Source of the DNA: Selaginella tamariscina
Taxonomy: Eukaryota; Streptophyta; Lycopodiopsida; Selaginellales; Selaginellaceae
Assembly (NCBI GenBank): GCA_003024785.1
Contig: PUQB01000414.1
Location: forward strand, 124,001 to 188,000
Length of the DNA stretch: 64,000 nucleotides
Direction: 5' to 3'
Part shown: positions 21,850 through 34,800 of the stretch, piece after piece
Numbering within the stretch: position 1 is the first letter of the stretch
Layout: every line of letters begins with the position of its first letter
Notes under the pieces: generated by a model
The model's database searches: none
What the model was told of the DNA's origin: nothing
The model's input: only the letters and a program-made list of their open reading frames with translations
Translations under genes and position numbers: made by a program

Positions 21850-24800
21850 GTGCGTGCGTGTGTGTGTGTTTGAAATTTGTATGTGTGTCAGAACAACTTG
21901 AATTTATAACATTGAAACAACACGTGTAGAGAGAGATTTCTGACATACAACACAAGGAAAGAGAACATACCTTATCTGTTGAGGCCAAATAGAGTCCGTT
22001 GTTTCTGAGAGACAGGAGGAACAGAATCGACAGCGTTAAGAACAAGACCAAGCTGATAGTATCCAGAAGCAGTGGCCTGAAACCAAGCCAAGTCCACACG
22101 CACATCATGTAGTGCTAACCTCGGATTAACATGTGTGTTTAACCAGTCAATTACTGGGACTAATGTTGACCGCAACCATCCTTTGCGTACTAACCGTAAC
22201 TGTGCATTCAGTCCCGCGACCATTCTATACCATATCGTGGCAGGTATAGCCTGTAAACAACAAAAAACAGTCACTAAGTAAACGCACGCGCACCACACAC
22301 ACACAACACACACACACACCACACACACACCTGGCCTATGAGGCTGGTGAGAAGGTTATCGCTGTGAAGATTGAAGGGAGCCATATAACTGCCATCTCCT
22401 CCAAAGATTATAGACATTGGTAACCTTTGCATAAGATGTGGTGGTAAATCAGGACGTTTCTCATCTCCACCCAGGAACACATCGATGTAGCCTAGCATAA
22501 GTTCTGGTGTAGCAGCTACCTGATAAATCATAGTTAACAACACCGACACACACACACACACGGACAGACACAAACACAAGGATAGAGATACATATATATA
22601 AACACGGACATATTAACACAGACACAGGAACATACGTATATACATTTATATAAGCATATAGACCTTTAAGCCTTCATAGAGCGCACGGGATCTGCATGAC
22701 CGTAGACACCCATGGTCATATTCCGAACGTACATATTCACGCAACTGCTGCACTTTCCTTCTCCTACGCCATTGTTGCCATGACCATGCCAGGGGATATG
22801 CAACAAATGCTAAAATACTGTACACTGACCCTTCCCACCATTGGTAAGCTGCTACAGAGTTTATTTCCTCCACAAATCTGTTAAATGCATCTTCATATCT
22901 GCATACATATTCTTCAGCATAGTCTCATAACCAGTTAGAGGGAGGGAGGGAGCGCCGGGGGGGGGGAGGGGGACTTACACAAGGTCGACTATTTGCTCAG
23001 GTGGAGAGTGTGGAAGATGCCACGGTTCTGCAAAAGAATTACACCCCATAAAGAACATTCTGTACACATGACTCTGAGATTCCTCAACCCTTGTAGTTTC
23101 CAAAACCTGTTAACAAATCAGAGTCAGTAACACCGCACACGCACGCACACACACACACACACACACTCGTTAAGGGACTCCAGAAAGGGTAAAGAATGGT
23201 CAATGTGAGCACCCTGTGGAGTTGGAGATGGTCCGGAGAAATCGTCTGTCCCAACTAGCTTTGCACGAGCAATGCTTAAAACCAATGCCAGGGCCATCAT
23301 CACACCAATAGTAACAGGGTAAATAACCATGGCCCTCCAAGTGCATATATCAGCTCCTCTAATGGTGTATAACAGTTCGGCATCCTGGTATTATAAGAGT
23401 TAATATGTAATGCACAACCACACGCACAATTTACCGACCTGTACTTATCTGAAGTGCACTGATAGGGGCAGACTGGCTTGACAGCACCCCCTAACACAGA
23501 CAAGTTATGTGACTTCCATCATACATAATATATACGTATGTATAGTGATACTCACCACGAACATAGATGTAAGTAGCTCTCCGAGGTAGCTTTTCAGGAG
23601 GGCATGGCCTGCACAGAGAACGATCCGAGCCAGTAGCATTCTTGTATGTTCCAACTGGACATTCCTGGTGCCGGTTTAATACTCAATTAATATAGAAACA
23701 TGCATACAAAATATATCTTGTAAACATAGAAACACAGAAGTACACTCGACTTACCTGGCAGAAAACTCCATACAAGCCACTTGGACACTCCTTCCCTGTT
23801 ATAGTACATCTTCACCTGCGAAACCGATATCTCCCCCACTTCCACCCCTGCAATAGTTTCTTGAGTTCACACAAACACACGCACGCACACACACACACAC
23901 AGTACACGCTACACAGGCACACACATACTTTGCATGAATAAGACCCTTCGGAGTTGCAATAGGAATAAAGTCATCACCAGTTGCAATATTTGCCCAGTGA
24001 AAGTGAACTCTCCCACCACCTCCACCACCTCCACCTATGTACCCACCTTCACCGCCAGCAGCAGAAAGAACAGATCCACTACTCAAAGCCAAGTGCTGCA
24101 GAAACAGTAATATGCTACCCCTGAACCTCCTCCAGAACCTGTTTATAAAACTTAGAAAACTAATATATTAGCATATACAAATGATGTTTGGTATTGTTAA
24201 TATAACCTGGCGTTTCTTCATCGTCGTCCTTCGATGCAATTGTTGTTAAACTGCTTGCGTTTGTTAGGCTCTCCCATCAGCCGTAATTGAACCGTACACT
24301 TTCAAGCTTGTTATAGGATGGTCTTGAGATCCCATAACTACAAAGAATAAAATATATATAACTACCCATGGATTTGACAAATATAATCGTACCAATAACT
24401 CCTCCACCAGTGCTACTCTGCTGGGAGCTTGAATTCCCTCCTCCACCACTACCCAGCGCACAAGGAAGTGCTTTCTTCCCATAAGTACCTCCCCCCTAAT
24501 CGTATACATAAATGCATATATATGTATATGCAAGGTATGAACATACAATGTGTGCATGTTCATTTGAGTATGTATTTCACGCACCTCATTTGCGTGGTCT
24601 TTGAAAAAACCTTTACCACCTCTTCCACCATAACCACCACCTCCTCCGGCTCCTGAAGTAGATGAATGACCTTTTCCAATGCCACCTTTGCATCCTGCAT
24701 AAGCACATATACATATATATAGTTTATGTGCAACTATTCATTATTAGTTAAATATATGCAAATGAATAACACAAGATATATACAATTATATAGTGATGCC

Positions 24801-27184
24801 GGTTTATGTGTGAAAATGTATATTTTGCTACACGTACCAAGCCCAGAAGCAGATATAAGGCCAGCCCGATTCACCTGAACTGTCCTCCCTCTTTGAAGAT
24901 GAACAACACTGCCTTGAACAATACCATCTATAGCAATGTCTTCAACACGGCAAATCTGTAGTTAAGAAAATTAATATAATCACATATTTTAATGTAAAAC
25001 TTTTAAAACTGTACCTGAAGGGTAAAAGGCAAGGAAACATTCAGAGTGCAATCCTCCGGAGGATTGATGATTTCAACAGGACATGTAGAGCTATTACAAT
25101 AAAGCTTTGGGCTGTTGGATACAGTAGAAAATCAATATACAGAAGTGTGTGTGTGTCGTGTGTGTTTTATACGTGTTTAATCATATATTCGTGCATTTCC
25201 ATACATACATACATATAATATGTGTGCGTGTGCGTGCGTGCGATTTTAAGTCATACATACTCCATATATGAAGTTCCATCGGGCGGAGCTAACAGCATCG
25301 CACCTGGTCCAATCTGTAAACATCATCATGTGTTAAAAATGACATGCATATATGTATACACACACAATTATAATATACACACACGTGCACGCGCACGCAC
25401 ACCAACAATAACTTACATGAATGTTGTAAAAGAGAGACAAAAATAGCCTTTGAGCCTTAATGTAATCTCCTGATCCAGCTAGTTTCAGCATTCCTTGTCC
25501 ATGAATGCCAAGGTTGGTGTTCGATTCCAAAACTGACTTCCCCTGATAATGCACACATATATAATAAACTTTATGCAATGCGGGTGCGTGAAATCTTACC
25601 CTTATGAAGACTAAGTTACTCGCTTCCATTTTGAGGTGCTAACCATAACATCTCCACCACCGTCGATTTGAAGAACAGAATTCCACATCAACAGCATTTT
25701 TACAGAGAGTTTTAAAGCTCCATATACCTGCATAAGATATATATAGAGTTAAAGTATCATTAGTATTTATAATATATTACTGACCTTAATTATCGAATCC
25801 TGCATAACAACCTCTTCAGCCATGAGTTCAAATTCGGAACTTGGATAATGAACCAGGCCAAATATAAGGGTTCCCTCGTAAGACAAGCTTATTCGTCCAC
25901 GCACCTTATGATAATGTAAAATCAGCATAATTGATAATATAATAACAACAACAATAAAAAACAAGAGCGGCCCCCGTGCCCCCCCCCCCCCCCCCCCCCA
26001 ACACACACACACACGCAACTTACCAACACTCGGCTCCAAAGTAACGGGACAACGACTCTTGCTCGACACTGAACTTTAACATCTACCCATAGAGGATGGA
26101 TGGGGAAATCAAGTAAAGGTGTATCCGTCATAGTTGATTTATTGAAGTTGCTTAAAAGCAAGGCTTGTGGAATAACATCAAACAGAGTCCCAGCTGCACC
26201 TGCATTATCTGGACAGGCCAAACTATCCCCTCCTGCAAACATATATTTATGATATAGACACATACACACGCCCATACACACACACACCATGTACATAAGC
26301 GGTGATGTCCTCCTGTTTGAAACATTCAATTGACACTCGACCACCACCTCCTCCAGCTTTCCCAGGACCTCCTCTAGCTGTTATATTTCCGTCTCCCTTC
26401 CTAACAGATTAACCATAAAGTATATATATGTGTGTACACATGCAGCATATATGCTTACATTTTAGTAACTTTCACAATGATACTGCCGCCTGAACCCCAC
26501 CAGCTTTGGTTCCACCAGAGCCACCATCAGCAGTAATGGTCCCATTAAGCTCAAGAACACCAGAGAGAGTCAAATTTACCCGACCACCACCTCCACCACC
26601 ATCTATACCGCTGTGGTTGCTCCCACCTTTACTACCGTAACTCCACGGAGTAGCAAGAGACGACCAAGCATACACATCCCCACCCCATACATCCCCCTGG
26701 TCTTTGGTTGCGCAGCATGCTCCTCTTCCTCCATGTCCACCTCCTGCATCAGCCCCTGTCGGAGTCCCACTTGTCTGTGCTGGAGGAGCTCCTCCAAGAC
26801 CGCGTGTAGAAAGACTAGAGTTCGTCTCCAGATATGCATTCTCTGCCTGTATAGCTATAGTCCCTGCTACTATGGAAGCATTCACTCCAAGTAAAACATC
26901 CCTGTAAGATTCACAGCGATCGTGCATCCTGGCACCGCACAACTGAGCTTCACATTATCTGAGAGACTAAGGTTCCCCACTCCAGCAATGCATATGTCCT
27001 GTTCAACCTCTACACTAGTTACAAGATAGCAAGATGTGTTGAAAGACCCACTTCCCTGTAAGTCATCCTCACAAGAAAGTGACGCAGAATCTACATATGG
27101 AACACAATTCGGACTCTGCATGGAAGCCCCTACACATAGAGAGAGCATAAAAAGCCCTAGAAAACACCTGTACTCCATGTCCAC
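20689..27184 (-). CDS. Large glycine-rich multi-pass membrane protein (plant 'ephrin type-B receptor'-like, At5g11700 family)
   Basis: Many-exon minus-strand gene. The N-terminal signal peptide is at 27184-27120 (MDMEYRCFLGLFMLSLCVGA). The family's start signature follows (SLSCEDDLQGSGSFNTSCYL), then Gly-rich beta-solenoid-like segments with GGGGGRV (about 26590 and 24000). A Cys-rich EGF/TNFR-like part lies around 23820-23440 (CPxx...CPYQCTSDKYR). A first membrane span is at about 23300 (GVMMALALVLSI), and a cytosolic or membrane C-terminal block runs through LMLGYIDVFLGGDEKRPDLP (about 22480), FGGDGSYMAPFNLHSDNLL and IWYRMVAGLNAQLRLV, with hydrophobic spans at about 21470-21300. It ends with WWLIPVALVICK...CHIANLEIQDR (about 20890-20770). 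Gene order and motifs match the Arabidopsis family annotated as glycine-rich/ephrin type-B receptor-like. Molecular function is unknown; a secretory or plasma-membrane location is expected. The exact last codons are uncertain. Confidence 0.85.
21487..21529. repeat. (CA)n microsatellite in an intron
   Basis: About 21 uninterrupted CA units, placed in the intron just 5' (sense) of the acceptor preceding the ALVGLVISILLL exon of the glycine-rich membrane gene. Confidence 0.95.
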
Positions 27185-28479
27185 AAAAGCTCTTCATCTC
27201 GCATCAATCTGTAGATTGATTACGGGGCTTCATGTATATAATCAAGAACACTGCATGTGAGAATCGATTGTTACGCAGCTAGAAAACTGCATTTCCGCAA
27301 GAACAAGAAACTAAAACTGAGATTTGAAAATTCACAAGAATTCACACAGAATCTGCAACTGCTAATTCATGTACTACAGATCATACCTTACAGCATGGAT
27401 TGAAATCCCCCCTGCGCCGCGCCCTAGATCCGCGCCTAGCGCCTTCGAACAGGAAAGACTATGCTCGAAGAACACCTAAAAAACACCATAGCCAAAACAT
27501 AAAAAATAAAAAACAATATATTATTAAAAAAATTAAAATAAATTTCTTTAATTTTCTATATTTAACTTATTGCAGTTACACGTCACCTAGAAACTCTTCA
27601 GTTTACTTTTTTCACTTTCCAGATGACCAATACATTGTTGCCACATGGCCTAATTTGCCGCCGAACAACACATCCGTACGGATGCGCCAGTTTTGGCCAT
27701 CCGTAGTACATTCCATTCTCAGTATAAATGTTTAACTAATATAACTACTTCCAGTGGACTATTTATCAAATTTTACTTGAGCTACACGTAAGTGATTAAC
27801 TCTGTGTTTAATTGTTTTAGATTACTTAATTACCAAGTAATACATAACACAATTTTATTTAATGATTAATTTATTACTAATTAACTATTCTTAATTTAAA
27901 AAATAAATATTCATGAAATAAACGTTGGATTTGTCTCCAGTATTGGAACAACACCTCACATCTTAAGCAGCTGACGTGTAACTATTTTAGATTTATCTAA
28001 AGAAGACGTAGCTGATTTATTACATATTATATAAATATTTAATTTCTATATTAAATATATATTTATTATTTAATATGCAAATCTTTAATCTTATGACGAC
28101 AGGAAATCCGTTACATATCCTTGACTCCGTTAATATATACTTTTGACAGCTATTGCACATTTCGCTTTCAATATATATTAAAATATATAAGTATATACTT
28201 TATATATATTATTATTCGTAATTTTTTAATGTATAACTTTGCTTAGTGATGTAATCCCGAGTATATTTAAGTTTATTAGGCCAACTTCAATCTGCACCGT
28301 TTATTTATGTTTATTATAAAAGGAATCTTAACCGACCAATGTTGTCATTCACTAGTTGCCCACGCGTGTAAACACGTCGCATTTTATTAAATTGCATTAA
28401 ACACTATTAGCGTAATTATGCTAAACGTCTCTGTCTATATAAAACGTTAAACAAGCGGGTTTATCTTAATTACGGTTTA
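27185..28479. other. Intergenic, AT-rich, probable promoter region of the glycine-rich membrane gene
   Basis: No gene is supported. It separates the start of the glycine-rich membrane gene (27184, -) from the end of the hydrolase gene (28480, -), so it holds the former's promoter and the latter's 3' flank. A 111-codon open frame at 27400-27735 (+) is Lys/Asn-rich and shows no domain. 28000-28300 is strongly AT-rich. Confidence 0.6.
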
Positions 28480-28839
28480 TTATACAATAAGCCGCACGAA
28501 GAGCCAGGATACAAACACCAGAAGACAAAAGATTAACTTGGACAAGCTTGGCAGGCAGCTTGCTGTGGCATCTTCATACACCAGACCTGTGTATATACAT
28601 TATACACACACACACACACACACACACATGTGTGTGTGTGTGTGTACATTATATATCCATACCTATATCTATCACACATTTATGGTGTGTGTGTGTGTGT
28701 GTGTGTTCCATTCACATCATATAACATATTTATATACATTATTACCTGGATCTCTTCTGCTCCAGTCACATGGTCCCATATTCGATGCAGTCGCATGAAT
28801 TACCTCCACCAAAATTTTCAGAACCTACAGGAAGAGACC

Positions 28840-28884
<45 letters not shown>

Positions 28885-30505
28885 TTACTTCTTTGGTGTT
28901 CTGATGCGTTACAAGGTGACCACCTGGGAGCTCCAGCATCCTGGCAATCAATCCAAGTCTACGTACAAGTTTTCTTGCATGCCGTACCTGTGCAATAACA
29001 TCGTCTCTAATGAAAACAAAACACACTAACAATTACTAACCATTCGATCGTATATGTGTGTATGTGTACATACGTATACACACATACTTACTTGCCATGA
29101 ATTACAGCAACAAGGAAACCAGCAGAGCGTATTCTATGTACTTCAGAATTTTAATTTCATGAGACCAACATGCGTGAATATGCCCATTTAAACCTGCTTT
29201 AGGCTGCACTCCACCCTCCATGTTCTTCACATACTCCTATAAAAACAAGCAATATTATTTCATATTAATGTTAATTAAATTATGTTATATTATTTAACGA
29301 TGGTACTAACTTGTTACGTACTTTGAAAAGTAAGTCCTTTCTTGGTACACCACCCACAGTTTCATTCAGGAAGTCCTGTAAGCAAATAAGCATTCAACTA
29401 ACCAACTAACTCTTCTCTCTCTCTAGTACCTCTGTGTAATGAGTTTCTAGATCGACCATATCCTTTGCTCGAGTGTTTTAGCTTGAAGGAACTTGTAAGC
29501 TATTCTAAACGATCTCCATTCAAACTACAAGTGTTTAAAGCATTAGTTTACAAGTTTAAGAATATTAATTGCGACGTTTTAACCTTAGGCAAGCACTCAA
29601 AACCACCACCAGTAATACTTATAAGTGTCAAAGACAGTACTCTATCCGGGGCCAATACTGCCAATTTGCATCCAATCATTGCACCTGCTTAACATATATG
29701 TGTGTGTGCACAATATATATATATGTTGTGAGAGAGAGAGTACCCATGGAATGTCCACATATATGAGCTTGTTTCCAACCTAGAAAATCCATTACAGCTA
29801 GTGCATCTTTGGCCATGATATTTGTCCTGGATATATGAAAAAGATTCAACACACACACACACACTCTCCCACACACACGCACACACTTACGAATAGGCAG
29901 ACTTTTGTGTGGGAATAGAACTACTTCCGACACCCTGTTATCGAAACTACACAATTGAAATCCCCTTGATCATCCAATATGCTTCTATACTCATCCACAA
30001 CACTCAGAGCCTCTTGTTCGCTTATACTTGCATTCTTTCTTTTTTATTGTAATCAGTCAGTGCTCGAATGTATGGTCTCCAGAATGAATGCCACATGCAA
30101 GACCTGTATAACGTGCGTGCGCGCGCGCGTGTGTGTCATTCGGTGTTTTTACTGTGTGTATCCATATCTGAGTGTGTATGTTATATAGTGACACACGTCC
30201 GTATAAACCCATCAATACATGAATGTATTTAAGTTTTCTTATATTGTGAATTATATATGATTTTAACATTAATAACATTAAAAAAAATAAAATAAAATTA
30301 CGAGAGACCCCACAAAAGGGTATATCCATGGAGGGATATTACAAGATACCTGGGATTAGCAGTAGTTTTGTGGAGCCAGTACCATGTAATTTATAGTAAA
30401 TAGTCACGTCTTGTGTGGATCCCGGTGCTCTTGTATATGCCTCATCTGTACGTACACCTTGGTTGCACCAGGTGCTGCGTATGCTCCTCCCCAGTCTTCC
30501 TCCAT
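28480..30505 (-). CDS. Alpha/beta-hydrolase superfamily protein
   Basis: Minus-strand multi-exon gene, with first Met at 30505 (MEEDWGGAYAAPGA). Later exons read: TIYYKLHGTGSTKLLLIP (about 30380), CSFDNRG then VGSSSIPTQKSAYS (about 29950-29890), TNIMAKDALAVMDFLGWKQA followed by the nucleophile elbow GHSMG (about 29815-29745), IGCKLAVLAPD (about 29670), and near the C terminus VAVIHG...DDVIAQV (about 29100-28990) and LELPGGHLVTHQNT (about 28930), holding the expected catalytic Asp and His. The final exon encodes a hydrophobic tail (LIFCLLVFVSWLFVRLIV) ending at 28480, a possible C-terminal membrane anchor. Frame breaks lie near 30450 and 29940. The Ser-Asp-His triad supports an esterase or lipase-type enzyme. 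Substrate is unknown. Confidence 0.8.
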
Positions 30506-31817
30506 ATCTTAATGTTGCATCACCTAATTCTTAATCACGGATTAATCACCCACATTTTCCATCGTACACTTGTCACCCATCTTTAAAAGCATAAATATGT
30601 TAATTAAATTTATTATAATCTACAACTCAAAAGAATCAAACTGTATAATTTAATCTTTAATGTCTTAATTAAGATATTAAAGATTAAGTCGTGATTAAAT
30701 TTGTAAATATGTTTAGTTGACATATTTATTTAGATAAATAATAAAAATATTATATATATAATTTGGATTAGGAAATTAAAATTCAAAATGGGCACATAAA
30801 GAAGTAATTAAAATGAAAATGAAAAGAAAATAGAAAATGCATATAAAATTTATTTTCAAAAAGTAATTTATATAAAATTTATTAATTATCACAATTTATT
30901 TGTGTTAGGATATAGTTTTATTTAAGTTCGATTGTATACTCCAAATTATCACCGAAAAAGCAAGATTTAAAAAGGTATTGTAATAAACATTTTAATGTAT
31001 TGTTTAATATTAATGTTGAAAAAACATTGATAACATAATAAAACATATTTCTAAATAGATTTAAAATATCTAAGAAAAACAAATGTTGAGGTGCATTCTT
31101 AAAAAGTAAACATTATAATATAGTTAATTATATAATGAATAGTAATAAAACATGGTTTATATGTGTTTTAATTTATAAGTTATTTTGAAATAAAATATAA
31201 AGAATATTTTAATTATTGTTGAGGAATAAAAGTGCAATTTGTGTGTGTTACTTTATCATATTTTATTATTTTTTTAATAAACTTTAATTTAAAATTTACA
31301 TAATCATGTTTTTCACATGTGTATATATATATATTATATATATTATATATATATATATATATGTTATTTAGTTATATTCTACATTTATTTCTTACTTTAT
31401 ATAATATATATATGTCACACATTAAACTATTTTTGGCTTAAATGTTTGAAATTCATTTCAAATATTTTTATTATGTTATTAATTTGTTTTTAATATTATT
31501 ATTATTAAACTCTATAATGAAATACCTTATTATATTTTATATTTTTTAATTTCACGTCTCCATTCATAATTCAAATATATAATATACTTCATATGATACT
31601 CATAGTGAAATTATATTTATGGCAAAAAATAATAAATTTAAATTTATTAAAAGTATCTTGAGTAATTAAATTATTTTTTTATAAGATATTTCTTGTGAAA
31701 ATGAATTAACTTTATGTGCATTATCCACTTTCTTTTTTATTTAATTATACATTATTTATATTTTATTATAGTCACTCTTAATTGCCTTTTACTTTTATAT
31801 TATCTATATATAATAAG

Positions 31818-31855
<38 letters not shown>

Positions 31856-34800
31856 TAAAAGTAATATTAGTATAAAAGATCTTATGACTCTAGTAAAAAA
31901 TTGTTTTTAACTAAATAAATATGAGAATAATAAGTATATAAAATTATTATGTACTCAATGAAGTTGTAAATAAAAAATTAAATTAGTTAAAAAATAATGA
32001 TACTTGATTTAGCTTTATTTTATGATACATTTTAATAATTTTTTAATGGACCAAAATAATATGTTTGATACATGTATTTTAAATAATAATCTTTATTTAG
32101 TGATTGTTTTGAATTAACTTTGTAATGAACATATATTTATAAATTTTTTAAATGTTTTGAAGTGAAATTATATCGAAAAGAAGAGATATAAATTAAATTA
32201 TATTTATTAATCATAATGTTTATGATAAGTCATAAGTTTTAACTTGATACTTTATTTATTTTAAAATTAAATTTTAAATTATATAACTTTTTAAAATGAT
32301 GTTTTAATATTACAAGGGAAAACCCTCTTAACAATATATTAAGCATATTTATGTATGTTTTTAACTTTTCTGTTAATTTTTAAAAATGTAATTCATTAAA
32401 TAAAATATATTTTTATTAACAAATATACATGTTTATAAAGGATTATATTGATTGCAACATATATAACCTAAAGTGATTTTTATAACATTGTTTAAATATA
32501 ACATTTCATAAAAACAAGTCATAAATTCATAAAACGAGTCAATATATATTTTATAAGAGATTTCTTTTAAATAAATCAATATAAAAAAAAGTTTAAGACT
32601 GAAGTAAAAGATTTTTAAATGAATGTGAAAATAATGAGTATTGAGATTCTTAAGAATTTTAAATTTTTTTTTAAATAATAAAAATAATGAGCATTGAAAT
32701 TTTTATGATTTATGATTTAGAAAACATTAAAAAGTAAGCATTGAAATATTTAATTTATTTAATTAATAATTTTTTAAACAATTATAATTAATTTATCAAA
32801 CAAATGCCTCACTTACCCTAACTATAACTTAAAATTTTTATATCTCTATATTATTGTACATATATAATTTAATTCAATATTAAAAAACCTTCAGATGCAA
32901 CATTTTTTTCTTACTTGTACATAGATTATAAAAATTATATTAATTATAATATATAAGTATTTAACATGGTGTTAAAAATTAATAACTTATATTTATTATT
33001 TTTCTTTTTTTAATAAAATGATGTAAAAAATTTACCGTCCAAAACATATTATCTTGAATAAGGTTTTAATAATAAATATCATTAGGTTTATGAATTTAAA
33101 ATATATAAATAAAATTTTTTTCTTATGCTATATCAAATTGAATACCATAGTAGTTCTTAACACATATATAACCATATGTTTTTATTTTCATTTTGTTATT
33201 TTTTATTATACACATGACACACATACACTAAAAATTCTTATTCTTTTAAACACTTAAAATTCATTTTTATTATAACATCAATTTACTTTTTAATGTCAAT
33301 ATTAAAATGCTTTTTTATATATATATTTCTTCAATCTTGTGTTTTCATTAAGAATTTATAATACATTACTTATGTTATTTGTATATTTATAGTATGATAA
33401 TTAAACTTATTTAAAAGAAATTACAATAATTAATAAATTTACATAGAATACCTCTTATATAATAAGTTTTACTTGCATTATTTATTCATTTTTTTTTACT
33501 TCTATATTCTTTAATATTTCATTATTTTCACCTTTATATTTTTATTACTTATCAATGAATAAAAACCAAAAAAAAAAAACTTACATTTTGAAAACGAACA
33601 ATAATATATACTTCTTCTTAAAAATCTTTAGTTGTTTTTTTAAATTTTTTTTTTTTTTTATTCTTGACTAATAAAGCAAAACTTACATAAAATTTACCTT
33701 TAACACAAATATGAATAAAAAAAGTTGTTGAAAAATATGTTAATTTTAGTTTAGCTTCAAATTCCTGAAAAAGGTATCAAAACAAAAAAGAAATAATTAA
33801 ATATTTTATATAAATAAGAAGTTCACAACTATGTTATTTATTAATTCATCTGCATTCAGGTATTACATATCAGTATTTAAATGATTTTCATTTTTATATT
33901 TTTAACTTCAATAAATATATATTATCAAACTTACAATTAATCCTTCTTCTTTTGCATATAATTGTTTATGCATTATTACATTTATTTATTTGCATTTTGA
34001 ATTTTACTTTAAAATGTATTATGATTGTATTTGTATATTGAATTTCTATATGATTTTACAATATAGGGCATTATAAAAATGATTAATTAGATTATAATAG
34101 AAATTTTAACATAATTTTCTTAATTTATTTATAATATAATCAAATTTAAGTAAATAACTACAAAAACATTTAGCATTATGTTTTAATATCACATGAATTA
34201 GTAAAGAGATAAACATTAAATAAAATATGTTAAAATCATGATATATTATACATTTATTAAATATAATTTATTATTAAACAATTCATGTATTTCTTTAATT
34301 TCAACTTTAAAATCCAAATGACGCTTTCGGTAAGACTGTGAAATTGTACCATAAGAACAAGAACGTTAAGTTTGTAAAGATTTAGGGACACCTCTAAGCA
34401 CCCATGAATGTTCACCCTGACACACTATTACACAAAAATCCATTATCAGTTGAAGTGGATACCGGTGAGAAGGATCCTTATGATAACTTTAAAACGTTAT
34501 ACTTTAAAAATGATATTAATGATTATGACTCATAACTGCAATTTGCAATAACAGATTGTTAAAGTATAACTTCAATATGATTACTAAAAAGAAAGATAAA
34601 TATGAAAGTAAATTTTTTTCATTTATATTATTTTCTAAAAAGTTAAGAGCTAAAAAACAAAGAAAATACATATTATTTTTTTTAATATTATGTTAATAAC
34701 TTATATGGTGTACTTACTATAAACCTTGTTATGTATTTTACACTTTATTTATTTGATGAACAAGAAAAAATATTAATTAAAAATTGATTAAACTTTTAAA

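Noticed and set aside
26613..26907. Plus-strand ORFs within the glycine-rich gene
   Set aside because: Antisense shadows of Gly-rich coding sequence.
27400..27735. 111-codon plus-strand ORF as a gene
   Set aside because: Low-complexity Lys/Asn-rich start and no recognised domain; AT-rich context makes chance likely.
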